The notes under the pieces are model-generated. The model searched no databases. It saw only the letters and a list, made by a program, of their open reading frames with translations, and was not told the origin of the DNA. Below are positions 1-9,610 of a stretch of DNA of 64,000 bases, in pieces. Position 1 is the stretch's first letter; each line of letters begins with the position of its first letter. The DNA is from Schlesneria sp. DSM 10557 (GTDB taxonomy: Bacteria; Planctomycetota; Planctomycetia; Planctomycetales; Planctomycetaceae), in the NCBI RefSeq assembly GCF_041860085.1, contig NZ_CP124747.1, positions 6,285,001-6,349,000 of the forward strand, written 5' to 3'. A program made the position numbers and the translations under genes.

Positions 1-2
1 AT

Positions 3-1319
3 CAAGGGGAGTTTCAAATTCTGCGTAAGCAGGATCCGGACAAGCAGAAGGTTCTGCAACTCCTGGTCTACGATGACAGGAATCCCCCCGTCGACTTGCT
101 CGCCAGTGGCTGGCCAGAACGATGGCAGACAATGACCCATGAAGAGATTTCAAATGGACTCGATGGCTGGGTGCGGGCGGAATCCGGCTGGAAGCATGAT
201 GCTCAGTCACGCAGCTTTTCCGTTGAATCGTCTGATGAAGAAAAGTGGGTCAGGTATCAGCATCTCGTTCCGAGCAAATCGGATTGGGATGATGTGGGAG
301 GACACGAGGATGTCGTGAAGGATCCTCGACCGCAGTTGATCACCGATTTCTGTGGATACAATGCGTTCTCTGGTGGGCGAAGCTCCAACAACGACGATGA
401 CCGCTTCTGGGTCGGTGATCTGTCATTGAACTGCACCGTCAACATCACCTCCCTTTCAGACACCACATCCGGTGATTCTCAAGCGGAACTGAGCTTTGAA
501 TTGACCGAGGGCGTTCGTCGCTACGTCTGCCGGATTGATGTAAAAACGGGACAGGCGACCTTGCTGCGCAACGATGACCTGGCAGCCGATTCCCGCGCGG
601 CGAATATCGAAATGGCGTCTGCGCCGACCCCGATTCGCGGGCCTGGACGATACAGCATCACATTCGCGAACGTCGATGATCGGCTTTGCCTTTGGGTCAA
701 CAGTTCCTGGCTCAGCAGTGGTTTGATCCCGTTTGGTCCCGGGGCGGAATTTTCCGCTCCCGCAAATCGCAGTCCCCAGGAGTCGGACCTGACTCCCGCT
801 GGTTTCTCTGCGCGGGGTGTGACCGCTCAAGTCTCAGACCTGGTTCTTCAGCGAGATATCTACTATCGGGCAGAAAAAGTCCCCAACGATGCGGGAGACT
901 TTACGATGCACGATCAGGAGCTTTCGGACTCGCTTCAGATCCGCGAGAGCCTGAAGGATCCGAACGAATACGGGAATCTCTATTCGCGTCAGCATCGCGA
1001 AGCAACATTCCGGGAACTGGGGCCTGATGAATTTTTTGTGATGGGGGACAACAGCCCCCGCAGTCAGGACAGCCGATTGTGGCCGAACGTGCAACGTCAT
1101 GCCTACAATCGGCACGCCGTGCCGCGACAGGCGTTGCTGGGGAAGGCCTTCTTTATCTACTGGCCCCACGGAATCCCGTTTCTTAACAGTGGCAAGGGCT
1201 ACCCACTGCTGAATCATTCGCCGCGTCGGAATCAGCGAGGGGAACCGGAAGTCGACAACTATCCCGACTACGTGGCCCCCTTCTATCCTCAGTGGTGGCG
1301 ATTGAAACGGATTCGGTAA
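3..1319 (+). CDS. lepB: Signal peptidase I, C-terminal part (5' end outside window)
   Basis: Serine/lysine-dyad membrane protease that removes signal peptides from exported proteins. The frame is already open at base 3, so the N-terminal membrane anchor and the part carrying the catalytic Ser and Lys lie upstream. The diagnostic signal is the conserved box near bases 1038-1073, reading MGDNSPRSQDSR, followed by a short C-terminal tail rich in aromatic residues. Between the early segment (LLASGWPERW) and this box lies an insertion of more than 250 residues, far longer than in E. coli LepB. It includes a stretch (LCLWVNSSW) that could be a beta-sandwich fold. Long insertions of this sort are something I associate with planctomycete signal peptidases. 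The family call is secure from the box; the function of the insertion is unknown. lptB follows on the same strand after about 190 bp. Confidence 0.85.
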   Translation, partial: QGEFQILRKQDPDKQKVLQLLVYDDRNPPVDLLASGWPERWQTMTHEEISNGLDGWVRAESGWKHDAQSRSFSVESSDEEKWVRYQHLVPSKSDWDDVGGHEDVVKDPRPQLITDFCGYNAFSGGRSSNNDDDRFWVGDLSLNCTVNITSLSDTTSGDSQAELSFELTEGVRRYVCRIDVKTGQATLLRNDDLAADSRAANIEMASAPTPIRGPGRYSITFANVDDRLCLWVNSSWLSSGLIPFGPGAEFSAPANRSPQESDLTPAGFSARGVTAQVSDLVLQRDIYYRAEKVPNDAGDFTMHDQELSDSLQIRESLKDPNEYGNLYSRQHREATFRELGPDEFFVMGDNSPRSQDSRLWPNVQRHAYNRHAVPRQALLGKAFFIYWPHGIPFLNSGKGYPLLNHSPRRNQRGEPEVDNYPDYVAPFYPQWWRLKRIR

Positions 1320-1327
1320 CCTTAAGC

Positions 1328-1357
1328 AGTGTCAGTCCGAAAGTAGTGTCAGTCCGA
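1328..1357. repeat. Short direct repeat, 13 bp twice
   Basis: The 13-mer AGTGTCAGTCCGA occurs at 1328-1340 and again at 1345-1357, separated by 4 bp, between the signal peptidase gene and lptB. The 17-bp period is short for a typical two-site operator, and no function is assigned. Confidence 0.5.
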
Positions 1358-1508
1358 CGTGCTGCCCGATCGGGTATGCAGCCAGAAATGCCCGTTCGCA
1401 GCAACTCTGCTCGGCGGATTCGGCATTGGCATCGTCAAAATCAAGATGACTGACTAAACTGACGACACGTAAAGCAACCTCGACAGAGACCGTCATGGAG
1501 GACGAAAT

Positions 1509-2300
1509 ATGTCATTGCTGCAATGCATTGGTCTGGTCAAGCAATACCCTGGCAAACGTGCCGTCGATGGGGTTTCGTTCCACGTCGAGCCTGGTGAAGT
1601 TGTCGGATTGCTGGGTCCGAACGGGGCCGGGAAATCGACGAGCTTCAGTATGGCCGTCGGACTGGTGACCCCCACCGATGGGAAAGTCATCTTCAACGGC
1701 GTGGATGTCACCCGCTGGCCGCTCTACAAACGAGCCCAGCATGGCATGGGTTATCTGCCCCAGAATGACAGTGTCTTCGGTAAACTTTCCGGTGAACAGA
1801 ACCTTTACGCGGTGCTGGAGTTTCAGCCGCTGTCATACCGCGAACGGATGGCCAGAGCGAATGAACTGCTGGGCATGTTCGGACTGACGGAGAAGCGGAA
1901 GCAGACCGCCGGGACGTTATCCGGGGGGGAGCGACGTCGTCTGGAAATCGCCCGCTGTCTGGCGAGTCGTCCCAAGCTGATTCTGCTTGACGAACCCTTC
2001 ACGGGGATTGACCCGGTCACGATTCATAGCATTCAGGACATTATCGCGGACCTGCGGCAAAGCGGCATTTCGATCCTCCTGACCGACCACCGTGAACGCG
2101 AGACGCTCACCATTACCGATCGCAGTTACATCGTGTTTTCCGGCCGAATCCTCGTCAGTGGTGACGCGGCGACGGTACTGAATGACGAGAATGCACAGAA
2201 GTACTACTTCGGAAAACGATTCGATGCGGGCTCGATTATCGAGAGCAAAGGGGCCTTCCAGACGCAGATGGATGCCGCAGCCGCCAATCGGGCTGCATAG
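1509..2300 (+). CDS. lptB: Lipopolysaccharide export ABC transporter ATP-binding protein
   Basis: 263-residue cytoplasmic ABC ATPase that would drive LPS extraction from the inner membrane with LptF/LptG. All nucleotide-binding motifs are present: Walker A GPNGAGKS at residues 36-43, signature LSGGE at 137-141, Walker B LILLDEP at 157-163 and the switch His in TDH at about 194. The C-terminal portion (NDENAQKYYFGKRF) resembles the tail typical of LptB rather than of amino-acid ABC ATPases. The ATG is preceded by GGAG about 8 bp upstream. LPS transport genes fit a Gram-negative style outer membrane. The neighbours do not include lptF, lptG or lptC, so its partners must be elsewhere. About 20 residues longer than E. 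coli LptB at the C-terminus. Confidence 0.88.
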   Translation: MSLLQCIGLVKQYPGKRAVDGVSFHVEPGEVVGLLGPNGAGKSTSFSMAVGLVTPTDGKVIFNGVDVTRWPLYKRAQHGMGYLPQNDSVFGKLSGEQNLYAVLEFQPLSYRERMARANELLGMFGLTEKRKQTAGTLSGGERRRLEIARCLASRPKLILLDEPFTGIDPVTIHSIQDIIADLRQSGISILLTDHRERETLTITDRSYIVFSGRILVSGDAATVLNDENAQKYYFGKRFDAGSIIESKGAFQTQMDAAAANRAA

Positions 2301-2434
2301 CCCGGAGACTCAGGGGATCCAAAGATTTTCCGATTCGGCCTCGTGATCGACGTGCGGCAGTACGACGTATGAGCGTCCCGTGACGAGGAAAATCGGCGAG
2401 TCCTGTTGGGCTAAATCCAGTGATGGAGCATCAA

Positions 2435-2468
2435 CGGCGGTGTCACCTCCCGAGGGGCGACACCGCCG
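2435..2468. terminator. Bidirectional terminator hairpin between lptB and the aldehyde dehydrogenase gene
   Basis: Perfect 10-bp stem (2435-2444 with 2459-2468) around a 14-base loop, placed between two convergent genes. The plus strand continues into CTTTATT. The position and stem strength support a shared terminator; the T tract is weak. Confidence 0.6.
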
Positions 2469-2489
2469 CTTTATTACCGTCCTGAGCGA

Positions 2490-3983
2490 TCAGAGGGGAC
2501 GCACGACGGACATGCTTCTCCAGTAATCGAACAGCGTTTCGATCGACAGGACCCCACCCCCCATCCCGCTCTTGTTGACACCGCCGTAGGGAATGCCGTG
2601 AGCGAAGATGTTGTGGGCGTTGATCCAGCTATTTCCCGCGACCAGCGATTCTGCCACACGGTATGCTCGCGTCAGATCACTCGACCAAACGCTGTTGGCC
2701 AGACCATAGTCGGTCTGGTTGGCCATCTCGATTGCCTCCTGCTCTGATGAGAAGGGGGCGATGTAGGCGACGGGGCCAAAAATTTCGTCGCGCGCAGCGA
2801 CGTTGTCGAGCGATCCTGCCAACAGCGATGGTTTGACATAGAAACCAGAGCGACCCGGCACTTCGGCTGCGCCGCCATCGGTCAGCAGCTTGGCCCCCTG
2901 CTCTTGTCCTTTCTTGAGGTAAGAGAGCACCCGCTCACGCTGCCGTGCATTGACTACTGGTCCCATTTGCGACTGTTCATCGAGCTGATAGCCGATGCGA
3001 ACTTTCGTCATCCGGTCTTTGCATTCGTCGATAAAGTCGTTGTAGATCGACTTGTGCACCAGCCAGCGCGTCGCATCACAACAGACCTGTCCCGTGTGGA
3101 ACGTGATCGCCTGAACCAGCTTTTCTGCGGTCTTGGTGACATCGACATCGTCGAAGACGACGGCGGCACCCTTCCCTCCAAGCTCCAGCTTGACCGGGGT
3201 CAGATTACGTCCACAGGCCTCACCGACCATGCGGCCAACTTCGGGTGAACCGGTGAAGGACATGCGTCGCAAACCGGGGTTCCGCGAGAGAGCGGCGCCG
3301 GCCGTTTCTCCTGTTCCGGGAACGACGTTGATGACCCCATCGGGGAACCCGATCTCACGAGCGAGTCGGGCAAGATAGATGGCAGACAGGGGGGTATCTT
3401 CGGCCGGCTTGATGACGACGGTGTTCCCCGCGGCAAGTGCAGGTGAAATTCCCCAGCCAATCAGCAGGAAGGGAAAGTTCCAGGGAAAAATGAAGCCGCA
3501 AGGTCCCCAGGGGTGACGAACCGTCCACGCATCATGTCCCGAGACCGCCAGCGCTGTACGGTGCTGAACGTGAAGTGACATGTTGGTGAAGTAACGCAGG
3601 GTGTCGACAAAGTTCTGTACGTCGCCGAGTGCCTGGGGCAGAATCTTGCCGGCGTCCAATGCTTCGATCTGACCAATGATTGGTTTGTGCTTCTCAACGG
3701 CATCCGCCAATCGGTGCAGCCACACACCACGCTCGTTGGGCGGGAGCTTGGCCCAGGGTGACTTGGTAAATGTTTCACCGGCGACTCTGACCGCATCATC
3801 GACATCCGATTCACTGAGTGCGGAGAACTCGGCCAGAACTTCTCCCGAGCCGGGGTTCAATGTTTTCAATGTCTGACCGGTGGAACTGGTGACATCCTTG
3901 CCCCCGACGACTCCCTTGAGTGTTCCCGACGAGAGAAACTTGACGACGTCTGGATGCAGATTACTCGAGACGGTGGCTGTCAT
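2490..3983 (-). CDS. NAD(P)-dependent aldehyde dehydrogenase
   Basis: About 497-residue aldehyde dehydrogenase superfamily enzyme oxidising an aldehyde to the acid. Visible motifs are FPWNFP near residue 166, the ELGGK box with the catalytic Glu at about 267, and FHTGQVCC with the nucleophilic Cys at about 301. The residue after the catalytic pair is Asp rather than the usual Ala-Gly-Ser context. The frame opens at 4028, but the ATG at 3983 is preferred because AGGA lies upstream and the extra 15 residues look non-coding. The substrate cannot be read from sequence; the C-terminal GMGGGVLSIETLFDYW resembles betaine or phenylacetaldehyde-type family members. It is the last of four minus-strand genes but is separated from the CoA-transferase by about 320 bp, so it may have its own promoter. 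Confidence 0.88.
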   Translation of the reverse strand: MTATVSSNLHPDVVKFLSSGTLKGVVGGKDVTSSTGQTLKTLNPGSGEVLAEFSALSESDVDDAVRVAGETFTKSPWAKLPPNERGVWLHRLADAVEKHKPIIGQIEALDAGKILPQALGDVQNFVDTLRYFTNMSLHVQHRTALAVSGHDAWTVRHPWGPCGFIFPWNFPFLLIGWGISPALAAGNTVVIKPAEDTPLSAIYLARLAREIGFPDGVINVVPGTGETAGAALSRNPGLRRMSFTGSPEVGRMVGEACGRNLTPVKLELGGKGAAVVFDDVDVTKTAEKLVQAITFHTGQVCCDATRWLVHKSIYNDFIDECKDRMTKVRIGYQLDEQSQMGPVVNARQRERVLSYLKKGQEQGAKLLTDGGAAEVPGRSGFYVKPSLLAGSLDNVAARDEIFGPVAYIAPFSSEQEAIEMANQTDYGLANSVWSSDLTRAYRVAESLVAGNSWINAHNIFAHGIPYGGVNKSGMGGGVLSIETLFDYWRSMSVVRPL

Positions 3984-4305
3984 ATCGTTGGATTCCTGTG
4001 GTAGAGGCTTCGCACTGAGCGGAGTCAACGTGCTCGGAGACGAGTGTCGACTGCCATCAACAAGTCGTTCGCAATTTTACGACAATCACTGTCGGAATGC
4101 GATTTGGTGAGCCGTCAGCAACAACTGCAACTCAAGTCAGCGCGAATTTCTCTCAGGACTGGATTCCGCGCCTCAGGCAGGTAAGGCGGAAACGAGTCAA
4201 GTACATGGCGAGGCGTTGCTCGTACCGGTGTCACTTGAATGCGAGATCTGGTCGTTCCGGGGGCGTTTCAACGGAGGGTTCGATCAGCTCGTGAGCTTCA
4301 GCAGG
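3984..4305. other. Intergenic gap, nothing recognised
   Basis: Between the CoA-transferase stop and the aldehyde dehydrogenase start, both on the minus strand. Only short frames without family resemblance were seen. It probably holds the aldehyde dehydrogenase promoter, but no clear -35/-10 pair was found. Confidence 0.4.
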
Positions 4306-5859
4306 TCACTCAAACAGATAAGCCGGCATCGGGCGAACGTCCCGGATGACGGGACGGAAGTCAAGGTGCGCGAGGATCTGCGTTTGGATATCGATTCCCG
4401 GTGCGGCTTCAATCAGTTCCAGTCCAGCCGAAGTGAGTCGGAAGACCGCTCGTTCGGTGACGATCAGCACATCCCTTCCGGTTTGTCGCGAGATCTGGCC
4501 GCTGAAGGAGATCTGTTCGACAGCCTTAACAAATTTGCGAGTCGCACCTTCGCGGACGATGATCAGCTGGCCATCCCTGACGTCGACTTCGAGACCCCCG
4601 GAGGTCAATGTCCCGCAGAAGACCAGCCGTTTGGCCGTTTGTGAGATGTTGATAAAGCCGCCGGCACCGGCGAGTTTGGAACCGAATCGAGAGACGTTCA
4701 CATTCCCTTCGCAGTCGATCTGCGCCGCTCCCAGTGCGGCGAAGTCGAGTCCGCCGCCGTCGTAGAAGTCGAACTGTGCGGGTTGATCGACAATGGCTTG
4801 TGGGTGCATTGAGGCACCAAAGCTCAGTCCCCCGGCTGGCATTCCGCCGATGGGGCCACTCTCCACGGTGAGGGTAATGCGGGCCAGCAGGCCTCGCTCA
4901 GCGGCGATTCGAGCAATGCCCTCGGGCATCCCGATTCCCAGGTTGGCCACGGCGCCGGGCTGAAGTTCGTCACAGGCCCGCGCGGCAATGATCCGGCGTT
5001 CATCGTGAGGAAGCCTTCCCAGTGCCGCACATCGCTCTGCCGCATGATCCGCCGACGCCGGCAGGAAATAGGCGTCGTTCAATTCTTCTGCGAATGTTTG
5101 CGAGTGATCTTCCGAGCTGGAAACGATGACCTTGTCGACAAGGATTCCCGGTACCCGCACCTGAATCGGGGGCAATGGGGCAGGCAAAAGTTGCTTCACC
5201 TGCGCGAGCACGATGCCGCCGGAGTTTCGGACTGCCTGTGCGATCGGCAGCACGTCGCCAACGACCGCTTCCTCCTCCATGTACAGGTTGCCATAGGGGT
5301 CGGCGGAAGTGGCTCGGATCAACCCCACATGGATTGGAAAGGATTGGTAAAATAACCATTCCTTCCCGGCCAGTGTGACGCGCTCCACCATCGGGATCGA
5401 CGTCCTGGCGTTCAGGCGACCCCCTCCGTTAACCGGGTCAACGAAGGTTCCGAGGCCCACGTGAGTCACGCAGCCTGGACGACCTGCAGCGATGTCGCGA
5501 TAGAGCTGGCAGATGACCCCCTGCGGAAAGTTATAGGCCTCGATCTGATTCGTGAGTGCCAGTTCTCCCAGACGGGGGACAAGGCCCCAGTGTCCCCCAA
5601 TGACACGCTTCACCAGACCCGCATGGCCGAGGTGGTTAAGTCCGCGGGATTTTCCGTCTCCCTGACCGGCACCGTACACGAGGGTCAGGTCGCGGGGCGT
5701 ACCGGTCTCCAGAAAGCGGCGTTCGAGAGCGGCGGTCAGGGACTCTGGATGCGCGGCCCCCACAAACCCCCCGCAGGCGACGGTCGCACCCAGGGGAATT
5801 TGCGCTACAGCAGCATCGGCAGTACACAGAAGTGTGTCGATCCGGTCCATTAACCCCAC
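4306..5859 (-). CDS. Acyl-CoA:acetate/3-ketoacid CoA-transferase, fused alpha-beta type
   Basis: 517-residue enzyme that moves CoA between carboxylic acids. Both halves of the family are fused in one chain: the N-terminal alpha-type half ([14 protein letters not shown], then a region with [17 protein letters not shown]) and the C-terminal beta-type half ([14 protein letters not shown]). The segment [14 protein letters not shown] carries the Glu expected to form the glutamyl-CoA intermediate and resembles YdiF-type transferases more than the two-subunit AtoDA enzymes. Its start overlaps the end of the SDR gene by 10 bp, so the two are likely co-translated. Acting with a 3-oxoacyl reductase and an aldehyde dehydrogenase, it suggests activation and oxidation of a short-chain acid or alcohol, but the substrate is unknown. 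Confidence 0.85.
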   Translation of the reverse strand: MGLMDRIDTLLCTADAAVAQIPLGATVACGGFVGAAHPESLTAALERRFLETGTPRDLTLVYGAGQGDGKSRGLNHLGHAGLVKRVIGGHWGLVPRLGELALTNQIEAYNFPQGVICQLYRDIAAGRPGCVTHVGLGTFVDPVNGGGRLNARTSIPMVERVTLAGKEWLFYQSFPIHVGLIRATSADPYGNLYMEEEAVVGDVLPIAQAVRNSGGIVLAQVKQLLPAPLPPIQVRVPGILVDKVIVSSSEDHSQTFAEELNDAYFLPASADHAAERCAALGRLPHDERRIIAARACDELQPGAVANLGIGMPEGIARIAAERGLLARITLTVESGPIGGMPAGGLSFGASMHPQAIVDQPAQFDFYDGGGLDFAALGAAQIDCEGNVNVSRFGSKLAGAGGFINISQTAKRLVFCGTLTSGGLEVDVRDGQLIIVREGATRKFVKAVEQISFSGQISRQTGRDVLIVTERAVFRLTSAGLELIEAAPGIDIQTQILAHLDFRPVIRDVRPMPAYLFE

Positions 5860-6602
5860 CAGCCCCCATTGACGTGGATCGTCTGCCCGGTGACATAGCT
5901 TGCCAGGTCGCTGCAGAGGAACAGGATTACGCTCGCAATCTCAGAGGGTTCGCCAAACCGCTTCAGCGGGATGTTGACCAGCATCTGGTCACGAACTTCG
6001 TTGGGGATTGTCTTTCCCATTTCTGTCAGAACGACGCCGGGGGCGACCGCGTTCACGGTAATCCCTCGCGGGGCAAGTTCTTTGCTCAGGACCTTGGTCA
6101 GGGCAATTACACCCGCCTTGGCGGAGGAGTAATTCGCTTGTCCGTAGAAGCCAATCTCTCCTGAAATCGAGGCCATGCTGACGATGCGACCGTTCTGGGC
6201 CAGTTTCTCCTGGGCGACTTTGCAGACGTTGTAGACCCCGGTCAGATTTGTATCGATGACGTCCGACCATTCGTCGTCGGTCATTTTGCGGATGGTGCGG
6301 TCACGGATGATCGCTGCGTTATTGACGACAATGTCGATTTTCTGGAAACGGTCGACGATCTTCTGAAACAGAACGTCCAGCGATCCCCTGTCGCGAACAT
6401 CCGCGGGCAGGGCGATGGCTCGTTCGCCGAGCTGTTTTGCGGCTGCTTCCGCCAGCCCCTGATTCACCCCGGCCGAGTCGGGGAAGTAATTCAGCACAAC
6501 CGACGCTCCCGCATTATGAAGTTCGGTGGCGGTGGCTAACCCAAGTCCCTGGCTGGACCCGGTCACCAGGGCGACTTTACCGGACAGATCGATGCTTCTC
6601 AT
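5850..6602 (-). CDS. SDR-family oxidoreductase, 3-oxoacyl-ACP/acyl-CoA reductase type
   Basis: 250-residue classical short-chain dehydrogenase. The NAD(P)-binding glycine motif TGSSQGLG is at residues 14-21, NNAA at 94-97, the Ser region VSMASIS at about 141-147, and the catalytic Tyr and Lys in YSSAK at 158 and 162. The C-terminus ends in HVNGGWWG, as in FabG-like reductases. It lies upstream of and overlaps the CoA-transferase gene, which argues for a 3-hydroxyacyl/3-oxoacyl substrate in a catabolic or polyester-type pathway rather than a role as the housekeeping FabG. No acyl carrier protein gene is nearby. About 105 bp separates it from cysC upstream. Confidence 0.85.
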   Translation of the reverse strand: MRSIDLSGKVALVTGSSQGLGLATATELHNAGASVVLNYFPDSAGVNQGLAEAAAKQLGERAIALPADVRDRGSLDVLFQKIVDRFQKIDIVVNNAAIIRDRTIRKMTDDEWSDVIDTNLTGVYNVCKVAQEKLAQNGRIVSMASISGEIGFYGQANYSSAKAGVIALTKVLSKELAPRGITVNAVAPGVVLTEMGKTIPNEVRDQMLVNIPLKRFGEPSEIASVILFLCSDLASYVTGQTIHVNGGWWG

Positions 6603-6707
6603 GGAGGGAATCTTTGAAGTTATGGAATCACGAGACTGGAAACAAAATCACCTCGGTTTCCTGGCGAAACCGAGGTCGATCTCAATTTTTTCGGCAGCGA
6701 GAGTCAA

Positions 6708-7316
6708 TTAGATTGACAGGAAGCCGTTCTTTTCGAGGTAGGCGATGACTTCGTCCGCCAGTTCGTCGATGTTCTTGCTGTTCGAATCCAGGACGAGTTC
6801 TGGCTTTTCGGGGGCTTCGTAAGGATCGGAGATCCCGGTGAAATTCTTGATCTCGCCGGCTCGTGCCTTTTTGTACAGGCCCTTCGGGTCCCGTTTTTCA
6901 CAGGTTTCCAGCGAAGCGTCGACAAAGACTTCGATGAATTCGCCGGGGAGAATTTCGCGAACCTTATCGCGGTCAGCGCGGTAAGGCGAAATGAACGCGG
7001 TCAGTGCGATCGTTCCCGCTGAAGCGAACAGCTTGGCGACTTCGCCGATGCGGCGAATGTTTTCGGCGCGATCTTCTGCCGAAAAACCAAGGTTCTTGTT
7101 CAGGCCCATACGGATGTTGTCGCCGTCGAGAACGAAGGTTCGCTTGCCCAACTTGTGCAATTTGTGGTCAACGGCATTCGCAATGGTGCTTTTTCCACAG
7201 GCAGAAAGTCCAGTGAACCACAGGACGGCCCCCTTGTGGCCATTCAATTTGCAACGATCTTCCTTCGAAACTGCGTGTGCGTGCCAGGTAACGTTAGTGG
7301 CCTTCTGCTCGGTCAT
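6708..7316 (-). CDS. cysC: Adenylyl-sulfate kinase
   Basis: 202-residue kinase that phosphorylates APS to PAPS in sulfate activation; cytoplasmic. Motifs: P-loop GLSACGKST at residues 36-44, DGDNIR at 64-69, and [10 protein letters not shown] with the family's phosphorylatable Ser at about 110. A TTG two codons earlier is in frame, but the ATG at 7316 is chosen because GAGGAG sits about 10 bp upstream. No cysN, cysD or sulfatase gene is next to it, although planctomycetes are known for sulfated-polysaccharide metabolism. It is the first gene of a minus-strand series; whether it shares a transcript with the SDR gene is unclear. Confidence 0.93.
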   Translation of the reverse strand: MTEQKATNVTWHAHAVSKEDRCKLNGHKGAVLWFTGLSACGKSTIANAVDHKLHKLGKRTFVLDGDNIRMGLNKNLGFSAEDRAENIRRIGEVAKLFASAGTIALTAFISPYRADRDKVREILPGEFIEVFVDASLETCEKRDPKGLYKKARAGEIKNFTGISDPYEAPEKPELVLDSNSKNIDELADEVIAYLEKNGFLSI

Positions 7317-7728
7317 GAACAACGAACTCCTCGAAATTTCTGCGGCGGAAATGGTTTTTATTGATCTCTACGGGTGGATCACGTGGATAAGCCGGAGTGT
7401 ATGGTACGAGCTATTTTGAGGGAAGCGACGTTCTCGTCATGTGGGACGTCGCCAGGGATTGCCGGAGAATCATTCTCTTCGTAAAAATCGTGCTGTTCAG
7501 GGTAACGGTCAATCCTCGCGGAATATGTCTTCCCGCATCGAGTCGGCAACCGACAAGAAATGAAAGGCCGCCTGACGCTTCCCGGATTCCGATCTGGCCT
7601 TCATCTGATGTGCCAGGGACTGGCCATGAGTGTGGTACCGATGTGTCTCGCAAAAAATGGCACAGAACCAATGGCGAGTCGGTCGTGTCGATCCTATACT
7701 AGATTTTTGCAAACACTAGGAATGGCCA
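7317..7728. other. Divergent intergenic region between cysC and aroG
   Basis: Holds the promoters of two divergent genes. TATACT at 7695-7700 is a good -10 candidate for aroG. The hexamer 17 bp upstream of it (TGGCGA) matches the -35 consensus poorly. Short frames here show no family resemblance. Confidence 0.4.
7672..7700 (+). promoter_or_regulatory. Weak promoter candidate for aroG
   Basis: TATACT at 7695-7700 with a poor -35 (TGGCGA at 7672-7677) at 17-bp spacing, 28 bp before the aroG ATG. The -10 is convincing and the -35 is not. Confidence 0.25.
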
Positions 7729-8799
7729 ATGACCGATTCTTCTCCTGTTCAACCCCTGCAAGACGTCCATATCAGCGAAACGATCCCGCTTGTATCCCCG
7801 CGATATCTCAAGCAAGAAGAGACCATTTCCGATGTCGCCGTCAGGACGGTGATCGACGCGCGCGAATCGATCAAGCGAATCCTGCTCGGTGAAGAGTCGC
7901 GAATGATCGCCGTCGTGGGACCGTGCTCGATTCATGATCATGTCGCGGCCCTGGAATATGCCCGCCGACTCAAAGGACTGGCTGACCGCGTCAAAGACCA
8001 GATTCTGGTGGTCATGCGGGTTTACTTTGAGAAACCACGCACGACCGTCGGCTGGAAGGGATTGATCAACGATCCCCACCTGAATGACACGTTCGATATT
8101 GCGACGGGACTAAGAATCGGTCGACGTATCCTGCTGGAAGTCGCCAATATGGGACTTCCAGCCGCGACGGAACTACTGGAACCGATCACACCTCAGTACA
8201 TCGCCGACTTGATCTCATTGACCGCGATCGGCGCTCGAACCACCGAATCACCGACCCATCGGCAGATGGCCAGCGGCCTGTCAATGCCGGTCGGGTTCAA
8301 GAACGGCACCGACGGCAGCTTGCAGGTCGCAATCGACGCGATGCTCGCCGCTCGTTCCCAGCACAGTTTCCTGGGCATCGACGCTGACGGACAAACGTGC
8401 ATCGTGAATACCAAGGGGAATCCCTGGGGCTTCCTGATTCTGCGGGGGGGACGATCGGGGCCGAATTACGGGGCCGAGAGTCTGGCTGACAGCCTGAGCC
8501 GGCTGAATGCGGCGAAGCTCCATCCGCGCCTGATGGTCGACTGCAGCCACGCCAATTCCAACAAGGATTACCTGTTGCAGCATGTCTGCTGGGATGCTTG
8601 CTTGAAGCAGCGTCTGGCAGGCAACAAAAATATCGTGGGACTGATGCTGGAAAGTAATCTGTTTCCAGGTAACCAGGCGCTGAACAGCGACCTGAAGTCG
8701 CTGAAGTACGGTGTGTCCATCACCGATGGCTGCATTGGTTGGGAAGAAACGGAGCGATTGATCCTGAACGCCCACGAACAGTTATCGGCCGCATCGTAG
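7729..8799 (+). CDS. aroG: 3-deoxy-7-phosphoheptulonate synthase (DAHP synthase, type I)
   Basis: 356-residue enzyme that condenses PEP and erythrose-4-phosphate, the first step of the shikimate pathway. Signature segments are GPCSIHD at residues 64-70 with the metal-binding Cys, MRVYFEKPRTTVGWKG at about 96-111, ARTTESPTHR, and ILRGG further on. Length and motifs match the E. coli AroF/AroG/AroH class. Which feedback type it is (Phe, Tyr or Trp) cannot be decided by eye, so the symbol is generic. The gene stands alone between divergent cysC and the kinase gene, with a strong hairpin after its stop. Confidence 0.93.
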   Translation: MTDSSPVQPLQDVHISETIPLVSPRYLKQEETISDVAVRTVIDARESIKRILLGEESRMIAVVGPCSIHDHVAALEYARRLKGLADRVKDQILVVMRVYFEKPRTTVGWKGLINDPHLNDTFDIATGLRIGRRILLEVANMGLPAATELLEPITPQYIADLISLTAIGARTTESPTHRQMASGLSMPVGFKNGTDGSLQVAIDAMLAARSQHSFLGIDADGQTCIVNTKGNPWGFLILRGGRSGPNYGAESLADSLSRLNAAKLHPRLMVDCSHANSNKDYLLQHVCWDACLKQRLAGNKNIVGLMLESNLFPGNQALNSDLKSLKYGVSITDGCIGWEETERLILNAHEQLSAAS

Positions 8800-8856
8800 T
8801 CGGTGTCAGAGTCAGCGACGTTGTTAGATCCGCTGAGACAAGCTGCCAACGGGTTC

Positions 8857-8889
8857 CCGCTCGCGTAGTTGTTTGAACTGCGCGAGCGG
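8857..8889 (+). terminator. Hairpin after aroG, probable terminator
   Basis: 14-bp stem with one G-U pair (8857-8870 with 8876-8889) and a 5-base loop, starting 58 bp after the aroG stop. No T tract follows, so it could also be an mRNA-stabilising or Rho-assisted end. Confidence 0.55.
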
Positions 8890-9610
8890 AAGTGGCCCGT
8901 GCGAGCGTACTTTCATCCGCCCTTTTCGTCGACCGAATCTTTTGCGTCGCGAGGCCGGTGTCACTCTCGATTCTCTTTCGACTTCGCCAGCGGCCGCGCG
9001 ACTGGCCCAACTCTCTCCCAGCGCAGGCCAGCCATGCGAATTTCATGGCGAATCGATCTGAACATCCGAATCGAAAAGATTCGGCCATTCCCGAATTCAG
9101 AACCGGAGTTGTTTGATTGCTACCCTGAATTCACGATAATGGTCGTGAATTGATGTTGGGCCCATCAATGAGAACAAGAGCGCTCCAGAGAATTTCGGAA
9201 ATTCAGTTCACACAGTGGACCAGGTGTCGCCATTCCAGCGCGCCGGTCCTCATCTGATTGGGCTGACGTTCCGGGATATACGCGAAGCTACGACCATGGA
9301 GGTTCGGTGCCCGGAATGATTCAATTCCCACATGTCTCGCAGACAGATCTGTCTACCTGCCTGCTGCTGCAACTGACCGGTACGTTGCGTACTCCGGTTG
9401 AATCTCGATTGATTGTCGAAACTCACGTGCCGCTTCCCGAGTTTCAGCAGTCTGACCCAGATCGGGAATCGAAGCCTTTCCCCATTCTACCGCCGCTTTA
9501 GCTCCCCGATGAAATCGTTCCCTCAGGGATTTGTCACTGAGATACGAGAGACATCTGGTAGGCTAATCCTGCAATGATCGCGCAGTTCTTCATAACTGGA
9601 TGAGTCAATC
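8890..9610. other. Long intergenic region before the multi-HAMP kinase
   Basis: About 720 bp with only short frames that show no family resemblance. No tRNA, riboswitch or clear promoter was recognised. It must hold the kinase promoter. Confidence 0.4.

Noticed and set aside
4216..4644. 142-codon plus-strand frame
   Set aside because: Antisense to the CoA-transferase 3' end; no family resemblance.
9307..9501. 64-codon frame in the gap before the kinase
   Set aside because: No ribosome site, domain or coding character; likely chance.
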